The translations under genes were made by a program, and so were the position numbers. Shown one piece after another: positions 25,467 to 33,278 of a DNA stretch of 45,524 nt (positions are counted from its first letter, which is position 1; the number at the start of each line of letters is the position of its first letter). Origin of the DNA: Pseudomonas sp. GM50 (lineage in GTDB: Bacteria > Pseudomonadota > Gammaproteobacteria > Pseudomonadales > Pseudomonadaceae); the NCBI RefSeq assembly GCF_000282375.1, contig NZ_AKJK01000092.1, positions 1-45,524 on the forward strand. The letters are read 5' to 3'. The notes beneath the pieces were generated by a model, which was given only the letters and a program-made list of their open reading frames with translations, was not told where the DNA came from and did no database searches.

Positions 25467-25772
25467 CTAATCCGAAGTCAGCGGCTGCCTGGCGCGAGTC
25501 GGCGCGATGACCGACCTCTCCTCGGTGTCGCGATGCAATAAGGCAACGTGGTAGTCATAGGTGGATATCAACGGCACCGGTTCATCGATTCGGGACATCT
25601 CAAGCCATCGTCTTGTGCGTTCGATGTCAAAGAACTCGTTCTTGAATTTCATTTTCGCCACAAGGTTCGCCGAGACCTTGTAGCGTCCACATCCGGCCGA
25701 GCATTTGACTTCTGACCAGTCTCCAGCCGCGTGAACAGCATTGGAGGCAGCCTGACAGATTAGGCACTTCAT
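25467..25772 (-). CDS. Small Cys-rich protein (101 aa), paralogue of 24934-25188
   Basis: MKCLICQ gives CxxC at 3-6; CSAGCGRYKVS about 23-33 gives the second pair, and FDIERTRRWLEM follows. The plan matches the neighbouring 84-residue protein, with a longer C-terminal part (YDYHVALLHRDTEERS). GGAG lies seven bases before the ATG. Probable small zinc-binding protein of unknown function. Confidence 0.75.
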   Translation of the reverse strand: MKCLICQAASNAVHAAGDWSEVKCSAGCGRYKVSANLVAKMKFKNEFFDIERTRRWLEMSRIDEPVPLISTYDYHVALLHRDTEERSVIAPTRARQPLTSD

Positions 25773-25865
25773 GTTCGATCTCCGTATCCATGAATTACCA
25801 ACTGTAGACGATCCGCGACCAAGGAGCGCTCACTTGGCAGAAAGATAAGCACATCAAAAAGTGAA

Positions 25866-25889
25866 GAGCCCAGCGCAATGGCTGGGCTC
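25866..25889 (-). terminator. Intrinsic terminator for the minus-strand gene at 25893
   Basis: GAGCCCAGC and GCTGGGCTC pair around a 6-base loop directly after the stop codon of the minus-strand gene. On that strand the stem is followed by TTCACTTTTTG, giving a T-rich tract. Confidence 0.75.
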
Positions 25890-25892
25890 AAG

Positions 25893-26087
25893 TTATCTTC
25901 TGTTTTCCAGCATCTTGTCGGCGAGTGCTTTGGCCCTTTGGATTAACAGATTCTGCCTGTCTTCGTGGGTGGCTTCTCCTACCACCGGTGCCGTCAGATT
26001 GCTTTCCGCAATCAACGCGGCACAGAAGTATTGATCCCAAACAACGCTTTGCTCCGACTCCTGTCTATTCATTTGGTCGGCGATCAT
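25893..26087 (-). CDS. Small hypothetical protein (64 aa)
   Basis: MIADQMNRQESEQ...; the ATG at 26087 has AAAAGGAG eight bases upstream, so the longer frame to 26168 is rejected. It is soluble, with one Cys (YFCAALIAESN) and a helical C-terminus (NLLIQRAKALADKML). A terminator sits immediately after the stop, so it is a monocistronic unit. No family recognised. Confidence 0.68.
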   Translation of the reverse strand: MIADQMNRQESEQSVVWDQYFCAALIAESNLTAPVVGEATHEDRQNLLIQRAKALADKMLENRR

Positions 26088-26275
26088 ATGCGGCTCCTTT
26101 TGGTGAGGTAGCCTCTTTAGTTTACGCCCGAATCGCAGGCTACCCGCGTCGCGAAGGATGATCGGCACCTCATTGCAATCCGTTCACTGGCGACAAGTCA
26201 TTTCCTCAACTAGGATTTTTAGCGCACAGGACTTCGCCCACTGTGTTGTCGGGCGATTCATCAAAGGAGAGATAG

Positions 26276-26470
26276 ATGACATCTACTCGAATTTCCGAGC
26301 AAACCTATCGTGGATGGTCCAACCCCATCTTGCTCGAACTCAAGCTGAGAGAAGATCAGTTAAGCCCTTCGGCACGCCAGGCCCTGAAAAATGTCCTGGT
26401 AGAAAGGAGGCTTCTTGACACTGGCAACCCGTCCGGCAGCGATCGGCGCAAGGCTGATCCAGTCGGGTAA
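26276..26470 (+). CDS. Small hypothetical protein (64 aa)
   Basis: AAAGGAGAGATAG precedes the ATG at ideal spacing. The product is basic and polar (SEQTYRGWSNPILLELKLREDQLSPSARQALKNVLVERRLL) with one predicted long helix and a short Gly/Asp/Arg tail. It has no signal, no Cys and no known domain. It stands alone between minus-strand small genes. Confidence 0.66.
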   Translation: MTSTRISEQTYRGWSNPILLELKLREDQLSPSARQALKNVLVERRLLDTGNPSGSDRRKADPVG

Positions 26471-26572
26471 CGACAGGCATCAATAACGTTTTGTCCATCA
26501 TGCTCATCATCGACGCTGCTGGCTCTCTGCCGGCAGCGCGCTCATAAGCCATTCCAAATTCCAGACAAAAAA

Positions 26573-26605
26573 AAAGCCCAGGCAGCTGATGGACGCCTGG
26601 GCTTT
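26573..26605 (-). terminator. Intrinsic terminator, strongest on the minus strand
   Basis: AAAGCCCAGGC (26573-26583) and GCCTGGGCTTT (26595-26605) form an 11-bp stem. Read on the minus strand it is followed by an unbroken run of T (the A-run just before 26573), so it ends transcripts from the gene at 26736-26966. On the plus strand the T-tract is short. Confidence 0.85.
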
Positions 26606-26735
26606 AAAAATGCATAAACCGTGGTGGTGAACGCGGGGCGATATTACCCAATCGCGCGACTTGTAACAAGATATTCTGAGTCACTATCCAGTTACTAAAT
26701 CTCCTAACCCATTAAATATCCACACTATTTTTAAG

Positions 26736-26966
26736 TCATCTGCTGACTATTCCACTCCCGACGCCATCGGTTGCAGCGGAAAAAGCCCCCCGCGCATCGC
26801 GCACCAGTTCACGCCATTCGGCGTTGTTGATGAGCCCGGCGCCCTCCATTTCATCCGCCACTTTCAGCAATTTGTCGTAGTGTTCTTCACAATCCATTCC
26901 GGCCTCCGGCTCTCTCAAGAGCCGGTACCAGGCATCGAGGGCTGCCTTTTTTCGATCATCATTCAT
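26736..26966 (-). CDS. Small hypothetical protein (76 aa)
   Basis: MNDDRKKAALDAWYRLLREPE...; the ATG at 26966 is chosen because GGGAG lies nine bases away, while an upstream in-frame ATG at 26972 is only three away. It is acidic and helical, with one Cys (GMDCEEHYDKLLKVADEMEGAGLINNAEWRELV); the last helix pair suggests a small helical bundle. A strong terminator lies about 130 bases downstream. No recognised family. Confidence 0.68.
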   Translation of the reverse strand: MNDDRKKAALDAWYRLLREPEAGMDCEEHYDKLLKVADEMEGAGLINNAEWRELVRDARGAFSAATDGVGSGIVSR

Positions 26967-27075
26967 AGCCAAACTCCCGGGGACTGTTTGCTCTTGGAAG
27001 TTACTTCAGGAATGACCGTTCCTTGATTCCGACATACGGCACAGGCCGTCACCCCCAACGGAGCACGAACGAGCG

Positions 27076-27411
27076 TTACAAACAATCCCGGACAGCTTGG
27101 CGCAGCGCTCCTGACTTGGCCCACGGTGGACCTTGGTAAAGCGATACCTGGCTGCCATCCTTCGATTTCACGATAACCAGAATTTCGTCAGCTGTAATGA
27201 TGCTCGGTGCGGTGATCCGGTAGCCATTGGAAATCGCCGATTGCGTCGATCCCGGAATGTCCTGACGCCACAACGGCAATACACACGCGGCATATTCCTT
27301 GGGCGCCTTATCGCTGTATTTGCTGATATTGGGCTCGCCGGGCACCACGGATGCGGGTAATGAACAGCCCGCCAATACAGCCACCGCTGTTCCCGCTATC
27401 AACATGCGCAT
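27076..27411 (-). CDS. Putative lipoprotein (111 aa)
   Basis: Signal residues 1-16 end in VLAGC, a good lipobox, giving lipidated Cys16. The mature part is Pro/Ser-rich at first (SVVPGEPNISKYSDKAPKEYAAC). It then forms beta-like stretches (NGYRITAPSIITADEILVIVKS, SQVSLYQGPPW) and ends with a Cys (VRDCL) that may pair with the Cys in YAACVLPLW. It is probably anchored in the outer membrane, since Ser follows the lipid Cys rather than Asp. No family recognised. Confidence 0.8.
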   Translation of the reverse strand: MRMLIAGTAVAVLAGCSLPASVVPGEPNISKYSDKAPKEYAACVLPLWRQDIPGSTQSAISNGYRITAPSIITADEILVIVKSKDGSQVSLYQGPPWAKSGALRQAVRDCL

Positions 27412-27485
27412 AACGCTTCCCTATCCTGAAAAACGGGAAATGTAGCCTGTACTTGCGCAGACATCCAGCGGACACCCGACGCACT

Positions 27486-27722
27486 CTATACAGGGGCTTC
27501 GCCCTGCCCCGGCTCGGCCCCCGAGCCGGAATCGGGATACGACCTCGCATTCAGGTACGTCATCCATCGCTCGTACGCTTCATGCTGCCATTTCGTGACC
27601 CGCTCCCATTCCGGGCCGCTCAACTGATGGGCCGAGATCAGTTTCATCATTTCCGTGGTTGCCGTATCCAGGTCAACGATCAGCTCATGCGCATGGTGTC
27701 TGAAATCATCGGTAGTCGTCAT
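27486..27722 (-). CDS. Small hypothetical protein (78 aa)
   Basis: The ATG at 27722 has GGAGG nine bases upstream; the longer frame to 27821 would run into the rtcB stop and is rejected. The sequence is a likely two-helix protein (DDFRHHAHELIVDLDTATTEMMKLISAHQLSGPEWERVTKWQHEAYERWMTYL) with a disordered acidic tail. It has no signal and no known domain. It lies between the lipoprotein gene and rtcB on the same strand, but its own ribosome site and a 98-base gap after rtcB suggest independent translation. Confidence 0.68.
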   Translation of the reverse strand: MTTTDDFRHHAHELIVDLDTATTEMMKLISAHQLSGPEWERVTKWQHEAYERWMTYLNARSYPDSGSGAEPGQGEAPV

Positions 27723-27820
27723 TTGAGATGGCCTCCCTAGCGAATGAATCATTACCTCAATACGACAGCAGAGCTGTTCATTCGCGTTAATGTTCCCGAC
27801 CAATGGAAGCGGTTCCCTCA

Positions 27821-29047
27821 CTACCCCTTCACGCAGACCACCTGTCGCAAGGTGTGCAGCACTTCCACCAGATCACGCTGGGCGTACATGACTTTGTCGA
27901 TGTCCTTGTAAGCCATCGGAATCTCATCGATGACCGCCGCATCCTTGCGGCACTCCACATGAGCGGTCGCGCGGATCTGGTCTGCGACAGTGAAGGTATT
28001 TTTGGCTTTGGTGCGGCTCATGGTCCGACCGGCACCGTGGCTGCAGGAACAGAACGATTGCTCGTTGCCGAGCCCCCGAACGATGAAGCTTTTGGCGCCC
28101 ATGGAGCCGGGAATGATCCCCAGTTCGCCCTTCTTCGCCGACACCGCGCCCTTGCGGGTGACCAGGACGTCTTCGCCGAAGTGCCGCTCTTTCTGCACGT
28201 AATTGTGATGACAGTTCACAGCTTCCAGCGCGACCTCGAAGGGTTTGCGGATCACTTGCCGCGCGGCCTGAATCACCGCCTGCATCATCAACGCGCGGTT
28301 CTGCCGGGCGAAGTCCTGAGCCCAGCCCACCGCTTCGACGTAGTCATCGAAATGCCGGCTGCCTTCCTTGAAATAGGCCAGATCGCGGTCCGGCAGATTG
28401 GCGATGTGCTGGCGCATGTCCGCCTGGGCCAATTGAATGAACAGGGTCCCGATGGCATTGCCAACGCCGCGAGAGCCGCTGTGCAGCATGAACCAGACGC
28501 GGTTGGCCTCGTCCAGGCAGACCTCGATGAAGTGGTTACCGGTGCCGAGGGTGCCCAGGTGATGACGATTGTTGGTGCTGGCGAGTTTCGGGTATTTGTC
28601 GGTAATCGCCTTGAACCGTGAGCTCAGCGCCGCCCAGGCTTGATCGGCCTGCTGTGGAACGTGGTTCCAGGCGCCTTCATCGCGGCGGCCACGGCTCAAC
28701 GTGCGGCCATGGGGCACGGCCTTTTCGATGGCGCTGCGCAGGCCGTGCAGGTTGTCTGGCAAGTCGGCGGCGGTCAGTGACGTGCGCGCGGCAATCATGC
28801 CGCAGCCGATGTCCACCCCCACGGCCGCCGGAATGATCGCGCCCACGGTGGGGATCACGCTGCCGATGGTGGACCCTTTGCCCAGATGCACATCCGGCAT
28901 CACTGCCAGGTGCTTGAAGATGAACGGCATCTTCGCGGTATTGATCAATTGCTGCCGGGCTTCGCTTTCAACCGGCACACCCTCGGTCCAGAGTTTGATC
29001 GGCTTGCCGTTGGCGACTTCCAGCAGTTGGTAGACAGGTTGTTGCAT
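27821..29047 (-). CDS. rtcB: RtcB-type RNA-splicing ligase
   Basis: A 408-residue protein. Start MQQPVYQLL at 29047 is chosen by homology; the frame extends further upstream. RtcB motifs in order: DVHLGKGSTIGSV, AVGVDIGCGM (metal-binding Asp/Cys), GTLGTGNHFIEV (metal His), MLHSGSRGVGN, PGSMGAKSFIVRG and CSHGAGR, whose His is the guanylylated residue. RtcB joins RNA 2',3'-cyclic phosphate or 3'-phosphate ends to 5'-OH ends with GTP and Mn2+, repairing tRNAs and other RNAs cut by ribotoxins. No rtcA or rtcR lies next to it, so it is not in the classical rtc operon and its regulation is not apparent. Confidence 0.95.
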   Translation of the reverse strand: MQQPVYQLLEVANGKPIKLWTEGVPVESEARQQLINTAKMPFIFKHLAVMPDVHLGKGSTIGSVIPTVGAIIPAAVGVDIGCGMIAARTSLTAADLPDNLHGLRSAIEKAVPHGRTLSRGRRDEGAWNHVPQQADQAWAALSSRFKAITDKYPKLASTNNRHHLGTLGTGNHFIEVCLDEANRVWFMLHSGSRGVGNAIGTLFIQLAQADMRQHIANLPDRDLAYFKEGSRHFDDYVEAVGWAQDFARQNRALMMQAVIQAARQVIRKPFEVALEAVNCHHNYVQKERHFGEDVLVTRKGAVSAKKGELGIIPGSMGAKSFIVRGLGNEQSFCSCSHGAGRTMSRTKAKNTFTVADQIRATAHVECRKDAAVIDEIPMAYKDIDKVMYAQRDLVEVLHTLRQVVCVKG

Positions 29048-29138
29048 GATTTCGACTCTCTTGCGATCAGACGAACATAACGCTCCAGACTGGTAAATGG
29101 GATTACTATTTCGTAGCGGGGAATTGCAGGAGGTCATC

Positions 29139-29378
29139 ATGTGGCTTAACGAATATGAACAGCAACTTCGGCGTGACCTGCAAGGCGTGGCGTCGGACCT
29201 GAGGTGGTCGGCAGTAGAGCTTTTGCGCATCGCCGATCAGTTGCGCCAGGCCGGCAATGACGTGGACGCAGAGGCAACACTAAGGCTGTGCGCGTTGTTC
29301 CAGGGCGATGAAGAGCGACTGGCGGGCTATGCTGAAGAAGTAAAAGCAAAATCCATCACTCGAACGAAAGTTCACTAG
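29139..29378 (+). CDS. Small hypothetical protein (79 aa)
   Basis: MWLNEYEQQLRRDLQG...; GCAGGAGG is five or six bases before the ATG. It is entirely helical by composition, with heptads of Leu/Ala and one Cys (LRLCALFQGDEERLAGY), probably a small cytoplasmic helical hairpin. It is followed 11 bases later by the osmE-like gene, so the pair may form an operon. No recognised family. Confidence 0.7.
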   Translation: MWLNEYEQQLRRDLQGVASDLRWSAVELLRIADQLRQAGNDVDAEATLRLCALFQGDEERLAGYAEEVKAKSITRTKVH

Positions 29379-29389
29379 AGAGCGCTGTC

Positions 29390-29749
29390 ATGAACAAGCC
29401 TCTATGCGCGCTGATCGCCGTGCTGGCGGCGTCAGGTGGCTGCAACACGGAATCACACGTTTATCGAGACCAACCGCTGGTCGCCAAGGTCGAGACCGGC
29501 ATGAGCAAGGATCAAGTCCAGCAGATTGGCGGTCAGCCTGTATCGATAACACCGCGTACGGTGGAACCGGGCACCTGTTTTGACTACAAGCTGACGCAGG
29601 CCGGCCATCAGCAACCGTACAATGTCAGCTTCGATGGCACGGGCAAGGTCGACCACAAAAGTTTCATGACCTGCGCGCAATGGAGTCGAGCCCAACAAAA
29701 AGCCAGAGAATATTCCCCCTCCACGGGCGGGATGGGCGGCGGTTACTGA
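29390..29749 (+). CDS. osmE: OsmE-like outer-membrane lipoprotein (BamE/SmpA fold)
   Basis: A 119-residue protein. The signal ends SGGC with lipidated Cys18. The mature part follows the OsmE/SmpA-OmlA plan: VAKVETGMSKDQVQQIGGQP, then GTCFDYKL and a closing strand with MTCAQW; the two Cys likely pair. Alignment by eye to E. coli OsmE (VKKGMSRAQVAQIAGKP, RGTCQTYIL, YQTCAEY) is good throughout. OsmE is induced by osmotic and stationary-phase stress. The C-terminal Ser/Gly/Tyr tail (GGMGGGY) is extra. A REP-like hairpin follows the stop by 2 bases. Confidence 0.85.
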   Translation: MNKPLCALIAVLAASGGCNTESHVYRDQPLVAKVETGMSKDQVQQIGGQPVSITPRTVEPGTCFDYKLTQAGHQQPYNVSFDGTGKVDHKSFMTCAQWSRAQQKAREYSPSTGGMGGGY

Positions 29750-29751
29750 CC

Positions 29752-29789
29752 TGTAGCAGCTGCCGAACGCAGGCTCGGCAGCTGCTACA
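29752..29789. repeat. REP-like hairpin with 15-bp perfect stem after osmE
   Basis: TGTAGCAGCTGCCGA (29752-29766) pairs exactly with TCGGCAGCTGCTACA (29775-29789) around an 8-base loop. It is a variant of the TGTAGGAGCTGCC repeat. It lies between two converging genes and may protect or end the osmE message. Confidence 0.82.
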
Positions 29790-29794
29790 ACGCG

Positions 29795-29998
29795 CTATTT
29801 GTCTGATTTGTGGCTACGCGACGCTTTACCCGACCGGGCTCTGTAGGCGGGAAGCGAAGCCGCATAGGCCAGTGCTTCCTCTCTGCTGCCAAAGGCTCCC
29901 AGCCGGTCACCTTTGGTGCACACCCGCCAGGGGCCGTTGTTCACGCTGAGTACGTCGTAGCCGTTCATGTGCATTTTGGTCAGCATCGGAACGCTCAT
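29795..29998 (-). CDS. Small hypothetical protein (67 aa), DUF2188-like
   Basis: MSVPMLTKMHMNGYDVLSVNN...; GGAGGTGA sits just before the ATG at 29998. The core reads like a small beta-sheet protein (YDVLSVNNGPWRVCTKGDRLGAFGSREEALAYAASL), where a Trp-Arg-Val strand followed by FGSREEALAYA resembles DUF2188-type folds. The basic tail SGKASRSHKSDK suggests nucleic-acid contact. The family assignment is tentative. The 221 bases from here to the Nudix gene hold nothing I can support. Confidence 0.7.
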   Translation of the reverse strand: MSVPMLTKMHMNGYDVLSVNNGPWRVCTKGDRLGAFGSREEALAYAASLPAYRARSGKASRSHKSDK

Positions 29999-30219
29999 AG
30001 TCACCTCCATTTCGGCAGTGATAGTCCTGGATCGACTCAATTACCTTACACCCGACCTTCACTGAAGTGCCAGCCAGACGTCGCGTCAGGATTCCGGCAT
30101 TTCATTGCACTTTCAGCCGCGCTATCGACTCCAACCCTTGAAGCAGACACTTCTGCGGATGTCGGTCTGAATATTGCATTTTTATGACTGTTTTGTGACA
30201 AACGGCAGTCGAGTAACCC

Positions 30220-30582
30220 ATGAAAGTACGTGCAACCGTCATTTGCGAGCAGGATCGGCATATTCTCCTGGTGCGCAAACCCAAGTGTCGCTGGACCTTG
30301 CCAGGCGGAAAAGTCGAGCCTGGCGAAACCGCTGCGGGCGCGGCCATACGAGAGCTCTACGAGGAAACAGGGCTTGAGGTCGATGACATGCTGTACCTGA
30401 TGGAATGGGAAACGACCAGCACCCGGCACCATGTTTACGAGGCGTCGGTTGTAAACATCGCAGAGGCTCGGCCACAGAATGAAATCCATGACTGCATCTG
30501 GCATCCGCTGGACGCCGTCCAGAACCTGAAAACAAGCGACGCCACGCTCAGAATCGTCAAAGCGTTCCAGCGCCGCTTGTAG
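30220..30582 (+). CDS. Nudix hydrolase (120 aa)
   Basis: A single Nudix domain with a perfect Nudix box, residues about 26-48: GGKVEPGE, seven residues, then RELYEETGL (G-x5-E-x7-REUxEExGU). It therefore hydrolyses a nucleoside diphosphate linked to another group, with divalent metal held by the box glutamates. The substrate cannot be read; small stand-alone members range from MutT-like 8-oxo-dGTP cleaners to ADP-sugar hydrolases. It is convergent with the alpha/beta hydrolase gene, 12 bases away. Confidence 0.93.
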   Translation: MKVRATVICEQDRHILLVRKPKCRWTLPGGKVEPGETAAGAAIRELYEETGLEVDDMLYLMEWETTSTRHHVYEASVVNIAEARPQNEIHDCIWHPLDAVQNLKTSDATLRIVKAFQRRL

Positions 30583-30594
30583 GTCGCAGCCTCT

Positions 30595-31293
30595 CTAGGC
30601 TTTGGCCAATGCCGTCGCAGCCTTGTCGATGAGCCCGGCAATCTCGGCCGGCATCGAAGCCAGCGACGCATGGCTGGCGTTCAGGGTCAGAATCTCCCTG
30701 GCGTTCAGTCGCACCGCCATTGATTGCTGGTTTTGCGGCGCGATCATCCGGTCGTACGCGGAGACCTGATACCACGACGGTTTGTTCTTCCACGCCACTG
30801 TGTTGATGGTGTCGCCAAACGTGCTGGCCAGCGGTGCTTTCTGGGTAATGCCCATGACCAACCCGTCGATGGCGGGCAGATCCTGACAGAAGCTTTCGTG
30901 GTAAAGCTCAGGCTTGACCCACAAATAGCCGTCGCTGTCGGGGGCCAGGTTCGCAGCCGCCGCCGGTGGATGCTGTTGAGTAATACTCGCGGGACTTTCG
31001 CCGACGTCCGGGGCAAACGCGGCGATGTACACCAGCCCGACGACATTCGGTTGATCGCCAGCCTCGGTGATCACCGCGCCGCCATAGGAATGCCCCACCA
31101 GCAATACCGGTCCCGACACCTGCGCCACCATTTTGCGGGTGCGCATCACGTCGTCGGCCAGGGAGGTCAGCGGTATCTCGACCGCGCGGATGTTCGTGTA
31201 GCCCTTGTGGATCAGTTCGGCGATGACCTTGTTCCAGTGGGCGGCACCGCCCCAAAAACCGTGGACCAGCACAATGGTGGGTTTGTCGCTCAT
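30595..31293 (-). CDS. Alpha/beta hydrolase following benD
   Basis: A 232-residue single-domain hydrolase. It has an oxyanion HGFWGGAAHW near residue 10, a nucleophile elbow VGHSYGG about 68-74 (Ser70), a mid-chain Asp in SAYDRMIAP and a catalytic His in NASHASL near 213. It lacks a signal peptide and is therefore cytoplasmic. It lies 40 bases after benD on the same strand, so it is probably transcribed with the ben genes. It might cleave benzoate esters or an aromatic ester to feed the pathway. This is inference, since the family is very broad (esterases, haloperoxidase-like, hydroxynitrile lyase-like). Confidence 0.85.
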   Translation of the reverse strand: MSDKPTIVLVHGFWGGAAHWNKVIAELIHKGYTNIRAVEIPLTSLADDVMRTRKMVAQVSGPVLLVGHSYGGAVITEAGDQPNVVGLVYIAAFAPDVGESPASITQQHPPAAAANLAPDSDGYLWVKPELYHESFCQDLPAIDGLVMGITQKAPLASTFGDTINTVAWKNKPSWYQVSAYDRMIAPQNQQSMAVRLNAREILTLNASHASLASMPAEIAGLIDKAATALAKA

Positions 31294-31333
31294 CAGGATG
31301 ACTCCCGTTCATGGAGGGTGTGTTGCAAGCCTG

Positions 31334-32107
31334 TCAGCCCAGATCCCCGCCACCGACCGGCATGACCATCCCGGTGATGTAGGAGGCTTCGTCGCTGGCC
31401 AGAAACAGGATAGCGCTTGCCTGCTCATCCAGCGTGCCATAGCGCTTCATCAAACTGCTGTCGAGGGTCTGGTCGACAATCTGCTGGTACCAGAGCTTTT
31501 CCTGAGCGCTTTGTTCCGCGGCATTGCGCGGAATCAGTCGTGGTGGCGCCTCGGTGCCACCGGGGGCGGTCGCGTTGACCCGCACGCCACGACCGGCCGT
31601 TTCGAACGCCAGGCATGCGGTCAGCGCATTGACCCCGCCCTTCGCCGCACCGTATGGCACGCGATTGACACTACGGGTGGCAATGGACGAAACGTTGACG
31701 ATGGCGCCGCTGCCTTGTTCGAGCATGAATGGCAGTGCGGCATGGCAACACCACAGCGTCGGGAACAACGAACGGCGGACTTCGGCTTCGATCTGCTGCT
31801 CTTCATAGTGCTCGAAAGGCTTGGTCCAGATCGTGCCGCCGACGTTATTGACCAGCACATCGAGGCGATCAAAACGTTCGACAGCAGTGCGCATCACGCG
31901 GCTGCATTCGCTGTACTGCTCAAGGTCGGCGGTCAGGGCAAGTACCTGGCTGCCCTGCCCCAGTTCCTTCTGGAGTTCGAACACCAGATCGGAGCGGTCG
32001 ACCAGAATCAACCGCGCACCTTCAGCGGCCATGCGTTCAGCCACGCGTCGGCCGATGCCCTGGGCGGCACCGGTAATCAGCGCGACTTTTTCGTGGAATC
32101 TGTTCAT
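31334..32107 (-). CDS. benD: Benzoate cis-dihydrodiol dehydrogenase BenD
   Basis: A 257-residue short-chain dehydrogenase. It has the NAD site TGAAQGIGRRVA about 13-24, NNVGG about 87, a catalytic Ser in NVSSIA and YGAAK with Tyr/Lys about 152-156. BenD oxidises and decarboxylates 1,6-dihydroxycyclohexa-2,4-diene-1-carboxylate to catechol with NAD+. The assignment as BenD rather than another SDR rests on its place directly after benABC. It is separated from benC by 148 bases that contain a long inverted repeat, unlike the tight benABC spacing. Confidence 0.93.
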   Translation of the reverse strand: MNRFHEKVALITGAAQGIGRRVAERMAAEGARLILVDRSDLVFELQKELGQGSQVLALTADLEQYSECSRVMRTAVERFDRLDVLVNNVGGTIWTKPFEHYEEQQIEAEVRRSLFPTLWCCHAALPFMLEQGSGAIVNVSSIATRSVNRVPYGAAKGGVNALTACLAFETAGRGVRVNATAPGGTEAPPRLIPRNAAEQSAQEKLWYQQIVDQTLDSSLMKRYGTLDEQASAILFLASDEASYITGMVMPVGGGDLG

Positions 32108-32148
32108 GTGTACCTCGTGACGAAGTTTGCTTCCCGGCGAGGCGATCC

Positions 32149-32233
32149 TGTAGGAGCTGCCGAAGGCTGCGATCTTTTGATCTTGTTTTTTGAAAGCAAA
32201 ATCAAAAGATCGCAGCCTTCGGCAGCTCCTACA
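32149..32233. repeat. Long inverted repeat (REP pair) between benC and benD
   Basis: Two 37-base arms (32149-32185 and 32197-32233), complementary except at one position, flank an 11-base centre. The sequence is the TGTAGGAGCTGCCGAAGG family also at 25353 and 43798. It sits inside what should be one transcript. Confidence 0.93.
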
Positions 32234-32255
32234 GGGGCGTCACCGCAGAACATTT

Positions 32256-33269
32256 TCAGGCCGCGCTGGCGGCAAATTTCTCGTAGTAAAAGTTCGCAGG
32301 CGCAATGCCTTGTTCGCGGATGAACTGGCTGACCGCTTCGACCATCGGCGGCGGGCCGCACAGGTAGACGTCGACGTCGCCATCGTTCAAATGCCGTGGC
32401 TCGATGTGTTGGGTCACGTAGCCCTTGAGCGGGTGCCGGCTGTCGGGATTGGCCACGCAGGCACTGAAGCTGAAGTTCGCAATTCGCGCGGCAAAGGCTT
32501 CGAGTCGATCGAGTTCCACCAGATCGAAATCGTTGGTCACGCCGTAGATCAAATGCAGCGGATGCTCACTGCCCTGCTCGGCGATTTTCTCCAGCATCGC
32601 GGTGAACGGCGCCAGACCGGTGCCACCGGCCAATAGCAACAATGGACGGCGGATGTCGCGCAGATAGAAGCTGCCCAACGGTCCGGCCAGGCTCATGCTG
32701 TCGCCGGCCTTGGCCATGCCGGTGAGGAAACTGCTCATCAAGCCGCCGGGTACGTTGCGAATCAGAAAGCTGACTTCGCCGTCGCGCTGCAACGAGCTGA
32801 ACGAGTAAGCGCGGGTCTGCTCACTGCCGGGCACCCCGAGGTTCACATACTGCCCCGGCAGGAACGCCAGTTTGCTCAGGGCCTCGCCCTTGATCGACAG
32901 CGCGATGGTGCTGTCGGACAACTGGCGTACGGCGCTGATGGTTGCGTCGTAACTGGCCTGACGGGTGCGGCAGACATCCGATGAAACCGGCACCCGCACC
33001 ACACAATCGCTCTGCGCGCGCATTTGGCAGGTCAGGACAAAACCCTGCTGCGCTTCGTCGGCGCTGAGGGCGTCTTCGATGTAGTCCTCGCCCAAATCAT
33101 AGCGGCCAGCCTCGGCGAAGCATTTGCAGGTGCCGCAGGCGCCGTCGCGGCAGTCCAGTGGAATATTGATGCCCTGGCGGTACGCGGCATCGGCCACGGT
33201 TTCGCCGGCGTTGGCGTCGATGAACCGGGTGACGCCGTCTTCGAAATTGAATGCAATGGAATGAGTCAT
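32256..33269 (-). CDS. benC: Benzoate 1,2-dioxygenase electron-transfer component BenC
   Basis: A 337-residue NADH:acceptor reductase. The N-terminal plant-type ferredoxin domain has its [2Fe-2S] Cys in CRDGACGTCKC (about 40-50) and a fourth in VLTCQM near 80. The FAD-binding domain has RAYSFSS near 158. The NAD domain has LLAGGTGLAPF near 212 and the C-terminal YLCGPPPMV. It passes electrons from NADH to the Rieske centre of BenAB. It starts 9 bases after the benB stop and matches the family length. Confidence 0.96.
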   Translation of the reverse strand: MTHSIAFNFEDGVTRFIDANAGETVADAAYRQGINIPLDCRDGACGTCKCFAEAGRYDLGEDYIEDALSADEAQQGFVLTCQMRAQSDCVVRVPVSSDVCRTRQASYDATISAVRQLSDSTIALSIKGEALSKLAFLPGQYVNLGVPGSEQTRAYSFSSLQRDGEVSFLIRNVPGGLMSSFLTGMAKAGDSMSLAGPLGSFYLRDIRRPLLLLAGGTGLAPFTAMLEKIAEQGSEHPLHLIYGVTNDFDLVELDRLEAFAARIANFSFSACVANPDSRHPLKGYVTQHIEPRHLNDGDVDVYLCGPPPMVEAVSQFIREQGIAPANFYYEKFAASAA

Positions 33270-33278
33270 GACGCGGCC

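Noticed and set aside
25234..25470. 78-residue frame and similar ones containing VGAAEGCDLLI
   Set aside because: This peptide is just the translation of the TGTAGGAGCTGCC repeat and recurs wherever that repeat lies.
27803..28621. 272-residue plus-strand frame over rtcB
   Set aside because: Antisense of a fully conserved RtcB sequence; no protein-like features of its own.
19635..30600. Complete prophage or tailocin cluster
   Set aside because: Only the S24 repressor is phage-like. No integrase, holin, tail or capsid genes and no duplicated attachment sequence were seen.
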